DNA of 64,000 bases. It comes from Opitutus sp. GAS368. GTDB taxonomy: Bacteria > Verrucomicrobiota > Verrucomicrobiia > Opitutales > Opitutaceae. The stretch is from positions 1 through 64,000 of the forward strand of contig CAMDRP010000007.1 of NCBI GenBank assembly GCA_945906965.1. Direction: 5' to 3'. Each line of letters begins with the position of its first letter. The first letter of the stretch is position 1. Shown piece by piece: positions 41,892 to 51,076 of this stretch. The notes under the pieces were generated by a model. It saw nothing but the letters and a program-made list of their open reading frames with translations, searched no databases and was not told the origin of the DNA. The translations under genes were made by a program, and so were the position numbers.

Positions 41892-42839
41892 ATGCCCTGG
41901 ACCCGCCGCCACCTCCTCACCATCGAGGAACTTTCCCTCGCCGAAATCGGCCAGATCCACGTCACCGCTACGGCCTTCAAAAAAATCCTCGGCCGTAGCG
42001 TGAAAAAAGTCCCCGCCCTCCGCGGTAAGACCATCGTGAATCTCTTCCTCGAGCCCAGCACGCGTACGCGCATGGCCTTCGACATGGCCGCGAAGCGCTT
42101 GAGCGCCGACGTCATCTCCCTCGACGGCGCCAGCTCCAGCACCACCAAAGGCGAAACCCTCCGCGACACCGCGGAAAATATCCGCGCGCTCGGCGCCGAC
42201 ATGATCATTTTGCGCCACGCCGCCGCCGGCTCGCCGCTGTACCTCTCCAAGTTTCTCGACATCCCCGTCATCAACGCGGGCGACGGCGCCCACGAGCATC
42301 CCACACAGGGGCTCCTCGACACGTTCACGATGCTCGAGCACCTCGGCTCCTTGAAGGGCCGCAAGGTCGTCATCCTCGGCGACATTCTCTTCAGCCGCGT
42401 CGCCCGCTCCAACATCCACGCCCTCACCAAACTCGGCGCCGCCGTCACGCTCGTCGGCCCGTCCACGCTCGTACCCCACTGGTTCACCGATCTCGGCGTG
42501 AAAGTTTCCCACGATCTCCGCAGCGCCCTCGCCGATGCCGAGGTTGTCATGCTGCTGCGCATCCAGCACGAGCGCCAATCCAGCGGCCACTTCCCCTCGC
42601 TCGGGGAATACACGAGCATGTTTGGCCTCAACAAAACTCGCGCCAGCTGGCTCAACCCCAAGGCCATCATCATGCACCCCGGCCCCATCAACCGCGGCGT
42701 CGAGATCGACAGCGAACTCGCCGACGGCGACCGCAGCGTGATTCTCGAACAAGTCACCAACGGCATCGCCGTGCGTATGGCCGTTTTGTACCTCTGCTCC
42801 GGTGGCCAACCCGAATCCGTGATGCCCGCCACTGCTTAA
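41892..42839 (+). CDS. pyrB: Aspartate carbamoyltransferase catalytic subunit
   Basis: This 315-residue enzyme condenses carbamoyl phosphate with aspartate in UMP synthesis. Carbamoyl-phosphate binding FLEPSTRTRMAF near residue 54, then GETLRDTAENIRALG, DGAHEHPTQGLLD and MHPGPINRGVEID are diagnostic. It starts 23 bp after pyrR and is followed 37 bp later by pyrC. No pyrI regulatory subunit is present in the cluster, consistent with ATCase that relies on PyrR or on PyrC association. Confidence 0.96.
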   Translation: MPWTRRHLLTIEELSLAEIGQIHVTATAFKKILGRSVKKVPALRGKTIVNLFLEPSTRTRMAFDMAAKRLSADVISLDGASSSTTKGETLRDTAENIRALGADMIILRHAAAGSPLYLSKFLDIPVINAGDGAHEHPTQGLLDTFTMLEHLGSLKGRKVVILGDILFSRVARSNIHALTKLGAAVTLVGPSTLVPHWFTDLGVKVSHDLRSALADAEVVMLLRIQHERQSSGHFPSLGEYTSMFGLNKTRASWLNPKAIIMHPGPINRGVEIDSELADGDRSVILEQVTNGIAVRMAVLYLCSGGQPESVMPATA

Positions 42840-42876
42840 ACCGTCCGCCCTTTTCACGCCGCACCCGCCTGACGCC

Positions 42877-44166
42877 ATGTCCACTTTCTGGATTCAAAAC
42901 GCCCGCATCATCGACCCCGTCGCCAAACGCGACGCCGTCGGCGACCTCTATATTTCCGACGGTAAATTCGTCGCCACGCTTTCCGCCACCGCCAAAAAAC
43001 GCGCCAAAAAAATCGACGCCACCGGCCTGGTTGCCTGCCCCGGCCTAATCGACGTTCACGTCCACTTCCGCGAACCGGGCCAGACGCACAAAGAAACCAT
43101 CGCCACCGGCTCCCGCGCCGCCGCCGCCGGCGGTTTCACTACGGTCGTGTGCATGCCCAACACCGCCCCCGTTGCCGACAACGCCGGCACCATTCAGCTC
43201 ATCAACGACTCCGTCCGCCGCGACGCCGTCGTGCGTGTCCTCCCCACCGGCTGCATCACCGTTGGGATGAAAGGCGAAGCCCTTGCGCCCATCGGCTCCC
43301 TCAAGCGCGCCGGCGTCGTCGCCATCACTGACGACGGCGATTGCGTCCAGTCCAACGAACTCATGCGCCGCGCCTGCGAGTACGCCAAGATGTTCGACCT
43401 GCCGATCATGGACCACTGCCAGGATCACTCCATGACTGTCGGCGCGGTCATGAACGAAGGGGTTATGTCCACGCGCCTCGGCCTGCGCGGTTGGCCCAAC
43501 GCCGCCGAAGACCTCATCGTCGCCCGCAACGCCATCCTGTCCGAACACACCGGCGCACACATCCACCTCCAACACATTTCCTCGCGCCACTCCGTCGACA
43601 TCATCCGTCGCGCCAAAGCCCGCGGCGTAAAAATCACTGCTGAGGCCACACCGCACCACATCGCCCTGACCGACGAATCCCTCGCGACCTACGACACGCA
43701 TTTTAAGATGAACCCGCCGCTGCGCACTGAGGAAGACCGGCGCGCCATCATCGCCGGCCTCCGCGACGGCACGATCGACATCATCGCCACCGACCACGCC
43801 CCGCACACCGACTACGAGAAAGACAAAGAATTCGACTTCGCGCCCAACGGCATCCTCGGCCTTGAAACCGCGCTCCCCGTTACTCTCGCCGTTCTCGTCC
43901 GCCAGGAAAAATTTAAGCTGCCCTTCGTGATCGACCTCATGACGCGCCGCCCCGCTCAGCTCCTCGGTCTGCCCGCCGGCACGCTTGCCGCAGGTGCCGC
44001 CGCTGACCTCTGCCTTTTCAATCCCAACGAAGACTGGACCTACAACGCCAAAGCCGGCTTCAGCAAATCCAGCAATTCTCCTTGGCACGGCGCCACGCTC
44101 ACCGGCCGCGTCAAGACCACCTTCGTCGACGGGAAAATCGTCTTCGCGCAGGGTAAGATCCTCTAA
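42877..44166 (+). CDS. pyrC: Dihydroorotase, class I
   Basis: This 429-residue amidohydrolase makes dihydroorotate. The metal-binding DVHVHFREPGQTHKE near residues 58-70, GGFTTVVCMPNT, the later His in HLQHISSRHS and the catalytic Asp in IATDHAPHT are in place. It is the long class I type used in pyr operons of gram-positive and many other bacteria. It follows pyrB and completes the cluster; pyrD lies about 6 kb away on the other strand. The two short hairpins in the 101-bp gap downstream lack a T-run. Confidence 0.94.
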   Translation: MSTFWIQNARIIDPVAKRDAVGDLYISDGKFVATLSATAKKRAKKIDATGLVACPGLIDVHVHFREPGQTHKETIATGSRAAAAGGFTTVVCMPNTAPVADNAGTIQLINDSVRRDAVVRVLPTGCITVGMKGEALAPIGSLKRAGVVAITDDGDCVQSNELMRRACEYAKMFDLPIMDHCQDHSMTVGAVMNEGVMSTRLGLRGWPNAAEDLIVARNAILSEHTGAHIHLQHISSRHSVDIIRRAKARGVKITAEATPHHIALTDESLATYDTHFKMNPPLRTEEDRRAIIAGLRDGTIDIIATDHAPHTDYEKDKEFDFAPNGILGLETALPVTLAVLVRQEKFKLPFVIDLMTRRPAQLLGLPAGTLAAGAAADLCLFNPNEDWTYNAKAGFSKSSNSPWHGATLTGRVKTTFVDGKIVFAQGKIL

Positions 44167-44222
44167 AATTTCGCGCCCGAGTTCGCCCGCCGCCACCCAA
44201 ATCTAGCTCAATGGGCTAGGCC

Positions 44223-44238
44223 CGCGAGCTTGCTCGCG
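44223..44238. repeat. Perfect short inverted repeat CGCGAGC-tt-GCTCGCG
   Basis: 7-bp arms with a 2-nt centre, 30 bp upstream of the CPBP start, with a weaker CTAGC/GCTAG dyad just before it. It lacks a T-run. It covers the alternative GTG start at 44238, arguing for the ATG at 44268. Confidence 0.4.
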
Positions 44239-44267
44239 TGACCATTTTCCTGCGCAATCACGCGCAC

Positions 44268-45083
44268 ATGCCCGCCCTCTCCGCCCAGATCGCCGTCGGC
44301 CTCGAACTTGCACTGCTCCTCAGCGGCGCATGGCTACTCTGGCGACTTATCCTCAGCCCCGCCGCCCGCGCCGAGCGCCCCGCCCCGCTTCTTGGGACCT
44401 GGGAAATTTCCCTCACCGATTTTCTCCTCTATCTTTGGTGCGTGATCATCGGCGGCCTCATCTGCCAAGTCGGCCTCACCCAGCTCCTCAAGCACGCCAA
44501 CCTAACCTCGACCCAGCGTCTCATCTACGTCGGCGGCGGTTTTCAGTTCGGCATGTTGGCCGGCATCGCTTTTTTCCGGCTCATCCTGCAGCGCCGCGTC
44601 GTCACGCCTGATGCGCCTGGGACGCTCCACCCCGCGCTCAGCGGCCTCGCCACGTTTCTTATTTCTCTGCCGATTCTAACGGTCGTCAGCGCGATCTGGC
44701 AATTTATCCTCAAGTACTGCGGCATCGTCGCTGAAAAACAGGATCTCATCGCCATGTTCGCCGACGCCAAATCGCCCGCCTTGCTCGCGTTCATGATTTT
44801 GTTGGCGATCGTGATCGCGCCGATCACGGAAGAGCTCCTGTTTCGGGCCGGCATTTTCCGCTACGTGCGCACGCGCCTCCCGCGCTGGGTCGCGCTGCTG
44901 ATTCCGTCCGTTCTCTTTGGCGCTCTCCACGGCAACCTCGCCAGCTTCGCCCCGCTCGTCGCCCTCGGCGTGGTGTTCTCCCTCGCCTACGCCCGCACCG
45001 GCCGCATCGCCACCACGATCGTCGCGCACGGGCTTTTCAACTTAAACACCATCGTTCTCATCCTCTCCGGCGTGACGGTGTGA
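44268..45083 (+). CDS. CPBP-family intramembrane metalloprotease-like protein
   Basis: This 271-residue membrane protein of the CPBP/Abi (CAAX protease and bacteriocin-processing) family has several hydrophobic segments and the three motifs: EELLFRAGIF (the Glu-Glu-x-x-x-Arg pattern), FGALHGNL and AHGLFNLN. These residues form the intramembrane active site. Role and substrate are unknown; family members process peptides or prenylated proteins. The track start is the GTG at 44238; the ATG at 44268 (PALSAQIAVGLELALLL) is preferred because the GTG lies in a hairpin. It precedes thiL by 39 bp. Confidence 0.85.
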   Translation: MPALSAQIAVGLELALLLSGAWLLWRLILSPAARAERPAPLLGTWEISLTDFLLYLWCVIIGGLICQVGLTQLLKHANLTSTQRLIYVGGGFQFGMLAGIAFFRLILQRRVVTPDAPGTLHPALSGLATFLISLPILTVVSAIWQFILKYCGIVAEKQDLIAMFADAKSPALLAFMILLAIVIAPITEELLFRAGIFRYVRTRLPRWVALLIPSVLFGALHGNLASFAPLVALGVVFSLAYARTGRIATTIVAHGLFNLNTIVLILSGVTV

Positions 45084-45122
45084 GGCTCTCCACCGAGCTC
45101 GCTGATTTTCTTCACGTCCGTT

Positions 45123-46070
45123 GTGGCTAAAAAAATTTCCAGTTCTCCCTTTGCTCGGAAAACCTCCGACTCCGTCGCCGCGCTCGGCGAGGAAAAACTC
45201 ATCGTCGCCATCCGGCGTTGGCTAGGCGACGCCTCGCCCCGCGCCCCTTTTGGGATCGGGGACGACTGCGCCGTGCTCCCCGCCGCACGCGGTCCGCAAC
45301 TCATCACCGTCGATCCCGTGATTTACGGCCGCCACTTCGACGCCTCAATTCCACCCCGTGCCGTAGGCGCCAAGCTCCTCAAGCGCAACCTCAGCGACCT
45401 CGCCGCCATGGGCGGTCGCCCCACCGCCGCCGTCCTCGCGCTCACGCTCGACCCGCGCACCCGCCTCGCCTGGCTCGAAGCTTTTTATCGCGGCCTCGCT
45501 GCCTGCGCCCGACGCTATGGCGTCCCCATCGTCGGCGGTGACATCGCCCAAGCCGATGGCGTGCTCGCCGCCAGCCTCACGCTCCTCGGGAGCGCAACCG
45601 GCCCACGCGTCGTCACGCGTACCGGCGCCCGGCGCGGTGACGCGCTCTACGTGACCGGCAACCTCGGTCGCAGCCTGCAGTCTGGACATCATTTCAAATT
45701 TTCACCGCGTCTCGCCGAAGGCGCTTGGCTCGCGCGTCAACCTGCAGTGCGCGCCATGATGGATGTCAGCGACGGCCTCGCCAAAGACCTCCACGCCCTT
45801 ACGCCCAGCGGCGCCGCCCCCGCCCTCGACGCCGTCACGTTGCCGCTCCGCCGCGGCGCCGATCTCCGCGCCGCCCTCACCGACGGCGAGGACTACGAAC
45901 TTGTCTTCGCCCTCGCGGCCCGCGCCGATGCCCCCGCCTTCGCCGCCGCTTGGCGCCGCGCTTTTCCGCGCACGCGCCTCACGCGCATCGGCTATTTTGC
46001 CCGGCGCGGCGCGTTACCACCGAGCGCCCTTCGTCTCGATGCTTTTTCCGGCTATGAACATCTTCGATAA
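45123..46070 (+). CDS. thiL: Thiamine-monophosphate kinase
   Basis: This 315-residue PurM-like ATPase converts thiamine phosphate to thiamine pyrophosphate. Signatures are GIGDDCAVL near residue 42, ITVDPVIYGRHF, KRNLSDLAAMGGRPTAAVL and the later VGGDIAQADG and GDALYVTGNLG; MDVSDGLAKDL closes the site. It starts with GTG after a 39-bp gap and its end overlaps tsaE by 17 bp. With the ThiXYZ-like importer at 27 kb it hints at thiamine salvage, but the two loci are far apart. Confidence 0.93.
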   Translation: MAKKISSSPFARKTSDSVAALGEEKLIVAIRRWLGDASPRAPFGIGDDCAVLPAARGPQLITVDPVIYGRHFDASIPPRAVGAKLLKRNLSDLAAMGGRPTAAVLALTLDPRTRLAWLEAFYRGLAACARRYGVPIVGGDIAQADGVLAASLTLLGSATGPRVVTRTGARRGDALYVTGNLGRSLQSGHHFKFSPRLAEGAWLARQPAVRAMMDVSDGLAKDLHALTPSGAAPALDAVTLPLRRGADLRAALTDGEDYELVFALAARADAPAFAAAWRRAFPRTRLTRIGYFARRGALPPSALRLDAFSGYEHLR

Positions 46071-46488
46071 ACTCCGCGCCGGCATCACCACCGCCAGCGC
46101 CGATGCATCGCAAGCCATCGCCGCCGAGTTCGCCGCCGCCCTTCCGGAAACCTGCACGCTCGCGCTGCACGGCGATCTCGGCGTCGGCAAAACCACCTTC
46201 GTTCAAGGCCTCGCGCGCGGCTTCGGTATCACCGAAAACGTCACCAGTCCCACGTTTAACATCTACACGGTGCACCGCGGTCCAGCGCGCACGCTCGTCC
46301 ACCTCGACGCGTACCGCCTCGAAACCGCCGCGCAGATCGAGTCGCTCCTCCTCGAAGATTTCCTTAACCCACCTTGGTGCCTTGCCGTCGAGTGGCCGGA
46401 AAAAATCGCTGCTTGGATTCCCGCCAGCACGCTCCATCTCGACCTCGGTATCACCGCAGACGAGCACCACACCATCCGCCTGCGCTAA
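46054..46488 (+). CDS. tsaE: tRNA threonylcarbamoyladenosine biosynthesis ATPase TsaE
   Basis: This 144-residue YjeE-type ATPase works with TsaB and TsaD in t6A37 synthesis. The P-loop GDLGVGKTTFVQGLARGFG, the SPTFNIYTVH segment, HLDAYRLE and AVEWPEKI are diagnostic. The track ORF starts at 45763 within thiL; the ATG at 46054 (NIFDKLRAG) is right and overlaps thiL by 17 bp, implying coupling. Confidence 0.93.
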   Translation: MNIFDKLRAGITTASADASQAIAAEFAAALPETCTLALHGDLGVGKTTFVQGLARGFGITENVTSPTFNIYTVHRGPARTLVHLDAYRLETAAQIESLLLEDFLNPPWCLAVEWPEKIAAWIPASTLHLDLGITADEHHTIRLR

Positions 46489-46489
46489 A

Positions 46490-46530
46490 ACAAAAAAAGC
46501 CCGCGTCATCACGACGCGGGCTAAGAAAAA
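46490..46530 (-). terminator. Terminator of the RG-rich protein gene
   Basis: AGCCCGCGTC and GACGCGGGCT pair around a short loop; the T-run (CTTTTTTTG) lies on the minus-strand side, so it terminates the gene at 46566-48536. It is also the only stop signal after tsaE, but no T-run follows on the plus strand. Confidence 0.8.
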
Positions 46531-46565
46531 CGGAGCGGCACCTCAAAGCGCGCCACTCGACTTGA

Positions 46566-48536
46566 TCACGCCGTCGGGGCCGCGGGTGGTTCCGATTTCG
46601 GTTCTTCCGTCACGGGCGCAGATTCCGCGACCGGCGCAGCTTCAAGCGCTGGCGCAGTTTCAACCGCAGGGGCAGAAACCACCGGTTCCGCGCTCGCCGT
46701 CACTGCGACGGGCGCAGGTTGAGCGGACGCGGCAGGCGCTTCAGGGAAGTTTTCGGGATCGTGCTCGGCGGCCTCGACCTCGCGTTTGCGGGCCTCGACC
46801 ATCGCGGGCGGCGCGTAGAGCGTGCCGTCGATGAACTCGGTGACGTAACCTTCGCGCACGAGCCAAGGTAGATCGCTCTGCAAGCGGGCGAGTTTATCGC
46901 GTTGCTCGACGGTGAGCGCGTGCTCGACGGGCGCGGGCGCGGTCTCGCCTGCGGCCACCGGCGCGGCGGGCGGAGGGGGCGCGATATTGAGGAATTTGCG
47001 ACCGAGCTCACCGGCTTTCACCATCGGGTTCATCTCGATGAACGAGATGAGCGAGCCGATGCTGTCAGAGAATGTCTGGCCCGGAACGCGGAATTTCCGC
47101 TTCACGGCACAGACGTAGCTGACGCCCTTCGAGCCTTTTTTGAAGATCGTGAAATGTTCGCGGCGCAGGCGACCGCGGAGCGCGTTGGCGGTATCGAGCG
47201 GGAAACGACGTTGACGCTCGAGTGAGCCTTCGACGGCGTGACGGATCTCGCCGGGGGGCAAGAGCTCGAGATTTTTGCCGTGCAAGCGCGCTTGCTCGAC
47301 GGAGCGGATAACTTTGTCGCGCGCGTTGGCCAGCAAGTAGGCCTTAGCTTCGTCAAAGGAATCAAACGCCACTGCCGCCGGAGCGGGAGCGGCTTCGGCC
47401 ACGGGCGCGCTCTCGGGCACTGGGGCTGGGGCTGGGTCTAGGGCTGGGGTGGTTTCAGCCGCGATGGCTTCGGGCGCAGGTACCTCGCTCGGAACTGTCT
47501 CGGTCGCCGGGGCGACCACCGCCTCAGCCGCCTTGGCGGACTTGGCGGGTTTAGCGGCGGGTTGTTTCCACGTGTAGCGCGTGGCCTTCTTCATTTTTTC
47601 GAGCCAAGCTTGGATCGCTTCGGGCTCGCGCACGGTTTCGATCCGGGCCTTGTAAGCCTCGAACGGCATCCGGTCGACTTTCGCCGCGTAGTGCTGCTGC
47701 ACGAGCTGGTTGTAGAGATGGTAATTGGGCGGCCCGAGCAATTCGCCCGTCACGCCGCAGCGGTTGACGACTTGGAAGTTACCCTTGGGCGGATCGATCA
47801 CGACGTCGGCCGTGTCGAAGAATGTGCCCAGGTGTTTGGTCAACACGTGGGACAGCGCGGCCTCTTCGTTTTCAAAGGGCAACCCGTCCGGCACGGAAAT
47901 CACAAAACCCGCCGGCGCCGCAGCGTCGGGCGCAGGTTTGCGCGCGAGTACGACGACAAAACGGTCGGTCTTCGCCACCACGGTGCGCGCCACTTCGAAG
48001 AGCTCGATAGTGCGGCACGATTTGCGGATAGTCTGCACGAGCGTGCTGAAGCTCGTGTCTTCGGGGTAAAACGTAGCCGTGAAATACGGGCTGTCGTACG
48101 GACCGCGATCCACGGGCTCGCCGCGGCCGCCGAAACGACCACCGCGTTCACCGCCACCAGGGCCATCGCGGCGGGGACCGCCGGGACCTTCACGGCGCGG
48201 GCCACCCCGAAATTCACCCTGACCTTCGCGGGGATAAGCAGGACGTTCACCGGAAAATTCACGACGCTCCGGCGCCGCGCCACCCGGAGCGCTGGGCGCG
48301 CCGGGACCGGGGCCGCCCGCGGGACGGTTAAACGCACGCCGGTCGCGACGCTCGGGCGCACCGCCACCGCTGTCACGCCGCGGACGGTCTTCGCCGCCTT
48401 CGCGGCTGCGCCGCTCGTTGGGCGTAGATTTGTCCTGCACCCATGAGGTGCCGAAGCTGAAGCCACTCAATTGGCTCAGATCGAGTTTGTTGAGATCGGC
48501 TGGCGGAGATTTCTCCTGGGGCGCGTTGTCGTCCAT
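46566..48536 (-). CDS. Conserved-type hypothetical protein with Gly/Arg-rich N-terminal region
   Basis: I do not recognise a named family. This 656-residue protein starts DDNAPQEKSPPADLNKLDLSQLSGF, then has a 110-residue RG/GPG-rich low-complexity stretch (ERRDRRAFNRPAGGPGPG...) typical of RNA-binding disordered regions. A folded part (about 145-310, SPYFTATFYPEDTSFSTLVQTIRKS and TADVVIDPPKGNFQVVNRCG), a Pro/Ala/Glu-rich linker, a second folded part (about 400-530, RHAVEGSLERQRRFPLDTANALRGR) and an Ala/Pro tail follow. The track start at 48620 overlaps the tRNA leader; the ATG at 48536 is chosen. It could act on RNA, but this is inference from composition. Confidence 0.7.
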   Translation of the reverse strand: MDDNAPQEKSPPADLNKLDLSQLSGFSFGTSWVQDKSTPNERRSREGGEDRPRRDSGGGAPERRDRRAFNRPAGGPGPGAPSAPGGAAPERREFSGERPAYPREGQGEFRGGPRREGPGGPRRDGPGGGERGGRFGGRGEPVDRGPYDSPYFTATFYPEDTSFSTLVQTIRKSCRTIELFEVARTVVAKTDRFVVVLARKPAPDAAAPAGFVISVPDGLPFENEEAALSHVLTKHLGTFFDTADVVIDPPKGNFQVVNRCGVTGELLGPPNYHLYNQLVQQHYAAKVDRMPFEAYKARIETVREPEAIQAWLEKMKKATRYTWKQPAAKPAKSAKAAEAVVAPATETVPSEVPAPEAIAAETTPALDPAPAPVPESAPVAEAAPAPAAVAFDSFDEAKAYLLANARDKVIRSVEQARLHGKNLELLPPGEIRHAVEGSLERQRRFPLDTANALRGRLRREHFTIFKKGSKGVSYVCAVKRKFRVPGQTFSDSIGSLISFIEMNPMVKAGELGRKFLNIAPPPPAAPVAAGETAPAPVEHALTVEQRDKLARLQSDLPWLVREGYVTEFIDGTLYAPPAMVEARKREVEAAEHDPENFPEAPAASAQPAPVAVTASAEPVVSAPAVETAPALEAAPVAESAPVTEEPKSEPPAAPTA

Positions 48537-48690
48537 GTTGTCAGTAAAGCGGGCGTTGAGTCCGCGAAGGTTGGCTGGGTGTGCGAAGGCGGGAGCCTGT
48601 GCGGGCCAGAGTCCAAACACGCCTCAGACAGAGGCAAGCGGTTTCCGCAGGGGAATGCGGCTTCATCGCTTTCGACCCTTTCTCTAAAAA

Positions 48691-48775
48691 TGGTGCTCGG
48701 GACAGGACTCGAACCTGCACGCCTTACGGCACACGCCCCTCAAACGTGTGTGTCTACCAATTCCACCACCCGAGC
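48691..48775 (-). tRNA. tRNA-Leu (anticodon GAG)
   Basis: The reverse complement starts GCTCGGGTGGTGGAATTGGT and ends GGTTCGAGTCCTG then TCCCGAGCACCA. Class II long variable arm, 7-bp acceptor stem and encoded CCA are present; the anticodon loop is TTGAGGG. It sits in a 363-bp gap between the RG-rich gene and cysE. I see no tRNA-derived repeats on its flanks, unlike tRNA-Ser. Confidence 0.95.
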
Positions 48776-48899
48776 AAAAATGAACAGAGGAAGGCGGAAT
48801 AAGCGAAATCCCCCGCGCCTTGTAAAGCCCCGAAAGCAAAAAGACCCAAATTGGCTTTGACCCTCCTTTAAGGCCGCCGAACCTTGCTGCACTGCCGCC

Positions 48900-49832
48900 A
48901 TGTCTCTCGATGCCGTTCACGCCGCCCTGCTCGCCTCCTATGAAAACGATGGTGGCATCAACCACCTCGATGGCGTGAATTTACCGGCGCAAGAATCGGT
49001 CAACACGCTTGCCCGCGATTACATGCACCTGCTTTTCCCGGGCTATTTCGAAGCGACCGCGCTCGAGAAAAACGCCGTGTCCGCCCACGTCCACCGGCTC
49101 CTCTCCAGTCTCGAACAACGCCTCACCGCCGAACTCGAAAAATGCCTGCGCTTCGCCCGCCAACCCGAAGCCGCCGCGCGAGCCGCCACTCTCGCGGCCG
49201 AAGCGCTCGGGCGTTTCCCGCAGTTGCGCCGCATCATCCAAACCGACGTCACCGCCGCTTACCAAGGCGATCCGGCCGCGCGCAGCGTCGAGGAAATCAT
49301 CCTCGCCTATCCGTGCGTGCTGGCGATCTCGATTCAACGTTTCGCCCACGTGCTCTACGAACTCGGGGTCCCGCTCCTGCCCCGCATGCTCACGGAGTAC
49401 GCCCACGAGCGCACCGGCACCGACATGCACCCAGGCGCCCGCATCGGCACTCATTTTTTCATCGATCACGCCACCGGCGTCGTCATCGGCGAATCCTGCA
49501 CCATCGGAAACCACGTCAAAATCTACCAAGGCGTCACCCTCGGCGCCAAATCCTTCGAAGTGGATAACAACGGCCACCCGATCAAAGGGGTGAAACGCCA
49601 CCCCGACATCGAGGATAACGTCACCATTTACGCCCACGCCACTATCCTCGGCGGCGACACGCGCATCGGCGCGCACACGATCGTCGGCGGCAACGTCTGG
49701 TTGCTGCAATCCGTGCCCGCCCACAGCATCGTCCAGCAAAAAGGCGACAACCTTCTGGTGCGCCCCCGCCGCAAACCGGAAACCAGCACGGCCGACACCA
49801 CCGAGGGCAAAGGCGAGAGCTGGTCGATTTAA
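48900..49832 (+). CDS. cysE: Serine O-acetyltransferase
   Basis: This 310-residue enzyme acetylates serine for cysteine synthesis. The N-terminal helical SAT domain is followed by the left-handed beta-helix with hexapeptide repeats and the catalytic regions TGTDMHPGARIGTHFFIDH and GVVIGESCTIGNHVKIYQGVTLGAKSF, with IKGVKRHPDIEDNVTIYA after. It belongs to the longer, EpsC/plant-like SAT group rather than the 273-residue E. coli form. The C-terminal VRPRRKPETSTADTTEGKGE tail is variable. It is convergent with pyrD. Confidence 0.92.
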   Translation: MSLDAVHAALLASYENDGGINHLDGVNLPAQESVNTLARDYMHLLFPGYFEATALEKNAVSAHVHRLLSSLEQRLTAELEKCLRFARQPEAAARAATLAAEALGRFPQLRRIIQTDVTAAYQGDPAARSVEEIILAYPCVLAISIQRFAHVLYELGVPLLPRMLTEYAHERTGTDMHPGARIGTHFFIDHATGVVIGESCTIGNHVKIYQGVTLGAKSFEVDNNGHPIKGVKRHPDIEDNVTIYAHATILGGDTRIGAHTIVGGNVWLLQSVPAHSIVQQKGDNLLVRPRRKPETSTADTTEGKGESWSI

Positions 49833-49856
49833 AATCTCCCCGCGCCCGCCCGCCAC

Positions 49857-50906
49857 TCAGCGCGCATCGCGCGCCGCCAAGCCCCGCGCCAACTCCGCCG
49901 CAAAAAACGGCCCGCGGTAAATCATGCCGGTGTAAACCTGCACCAACGCCGCGCCCGCATCGATTTTCTCGGCCGCACCGATCACATCGGTGATTCCGCC
50001 CACGCCGATGATCGGTAACTTTCCCTCCGTCGCCCGCGCGATATAAGCGACAATCTCCGTCGAGCGCCGGCGCACCGGTGCCCCACTCAAGCCGCCGGCC
50101 TCATTCACTGCCGAGAAAAAACCCGGACGATCCAAGGTCGTATTCGTCGCGATCACCCCGTCCAGCCCGAATTCCGCGATCACCGCCAGCACCGCGTCAA
50201 TCTGGGGCCAGGTCAGATCCGGCGCGATTTTCAATAACACCGGCACCCGCACCGCGCGCGCGCGATTCGCCCCGGTGATCGCACCAAGCAATTCCCGCAA
50301 TCGCGCCTCATCCTGCAATTGCCGCAGACCCGGCGTGTTGGGACTAGAAACATTTAACACCAAGTAATCCGCGAAATCGGCCAGCCGCGCAAAACTCGCC
50401 AGATAATCCTCCGTCGCCCGATCGATATCAGCGACCTTCGATTTGCCGAGATTGATGCCCAGCGGGATCTTACGCGCCCCGCGGCCCGGCTGCGTCGCCA
50501 AGCGCGCCGCGACGGCTGCCGCGCCCTGATTATTAAAACCCATGCGATTGATCACGGCTTCCTGCGCCGGATAACGAAACATCCGCGGCTTCGGATTCCC
50601 GTCCTGCGCGAGCGCCGTCACCGTGCCGATTTCCACATGGCCAAAACCGAGCGCCGCCGCCGCCGGCCAAGCTCGCGCGTTTTTATCAAAACCCGCCGCC
50701 AGCCCCACCCGATTCGGAAACTCTAAACCCAGCACCCGCACCGGCGCAAAAAGCCCGGCATCCAGCCGCGTATGCCGCTCCAGCAAAGCCCGCAAGGGCG
50801 CGAGCCGACCCAACAGCGCCAACGCATCCACGCCGAGCTCGTGGGCCCGCTCTGAATCCTGACGAAACAACACCGGACGAATAATTTTTTCGTAAACCGA
50901 GAACAT
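49857..50906 (-). CDS. pyrD: Dihydroorotate dehydrogenase (quinone)
   Basis: This 349-residue class 2 DHODH oxidises dihydroorotate with FMN and quinone at the inner membrane. VGLAAGFDKNARAW, INRMGFNNQGAAAV, LVLNVSSPNTPGLRQL (with the catalytic Ser) and IIGVGGITDVIGAAEKIDAGA are diagnostic, and the N-terminal YEKIIRPVLFRQDSERAHELG is the membrane-associating helix of class 2. The track start at 51008 adds residues; the ATG at 50906 (FSVYEKIIRP) is right. It lies 6 kb from the pyrRBC cluster and on the opposite strand. Confidence 0.95.
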   Translation of the reverse strand: MFSVYEKIIRPVLFRQDSERAHELGVDALALLGRLAPLRALLERHTRLDAGLFAPVRVLGLEFPNRVGLAAGFDKNARAWPAAAALGFGHVEIGTVTALAQDGNPKPRMFRYPAQEAVINRMGFNNQGAAAVAARLATQPGRGARKIPLGINLGKSKVADIDRATEDYLASFARLADFADYLVLNVSSPNTPGLRQLQDEARLRELLGAITGANRARAVRVPVLLKIAPDLTWPQIDAVLAVIAEFGLDGVIATNTTLDRPGFFSAVNEAGGLSGAPVRRRSTEIVAYIARATEGKLPIIGVGGITDVIGAAEKIDAGAALVQVYTGMIYRGPFFAAELARGLAARDAR

Positions 50907-51076
50907 GCCTCGCGACGCTGCAAACCCGCTCGCAAAACGCAAGAACCCGCGCCGAACCTCGTCGCCCTCCGTATTTTGCACAGAAAAAAATCTCCGGACC
51001 GCGCCCAAACATTTCCTGCTGTTTTGTGCTTGTTTTTTGAAACACCGCTAGCACGCTGCGAAAAATTTCTGCTCTC

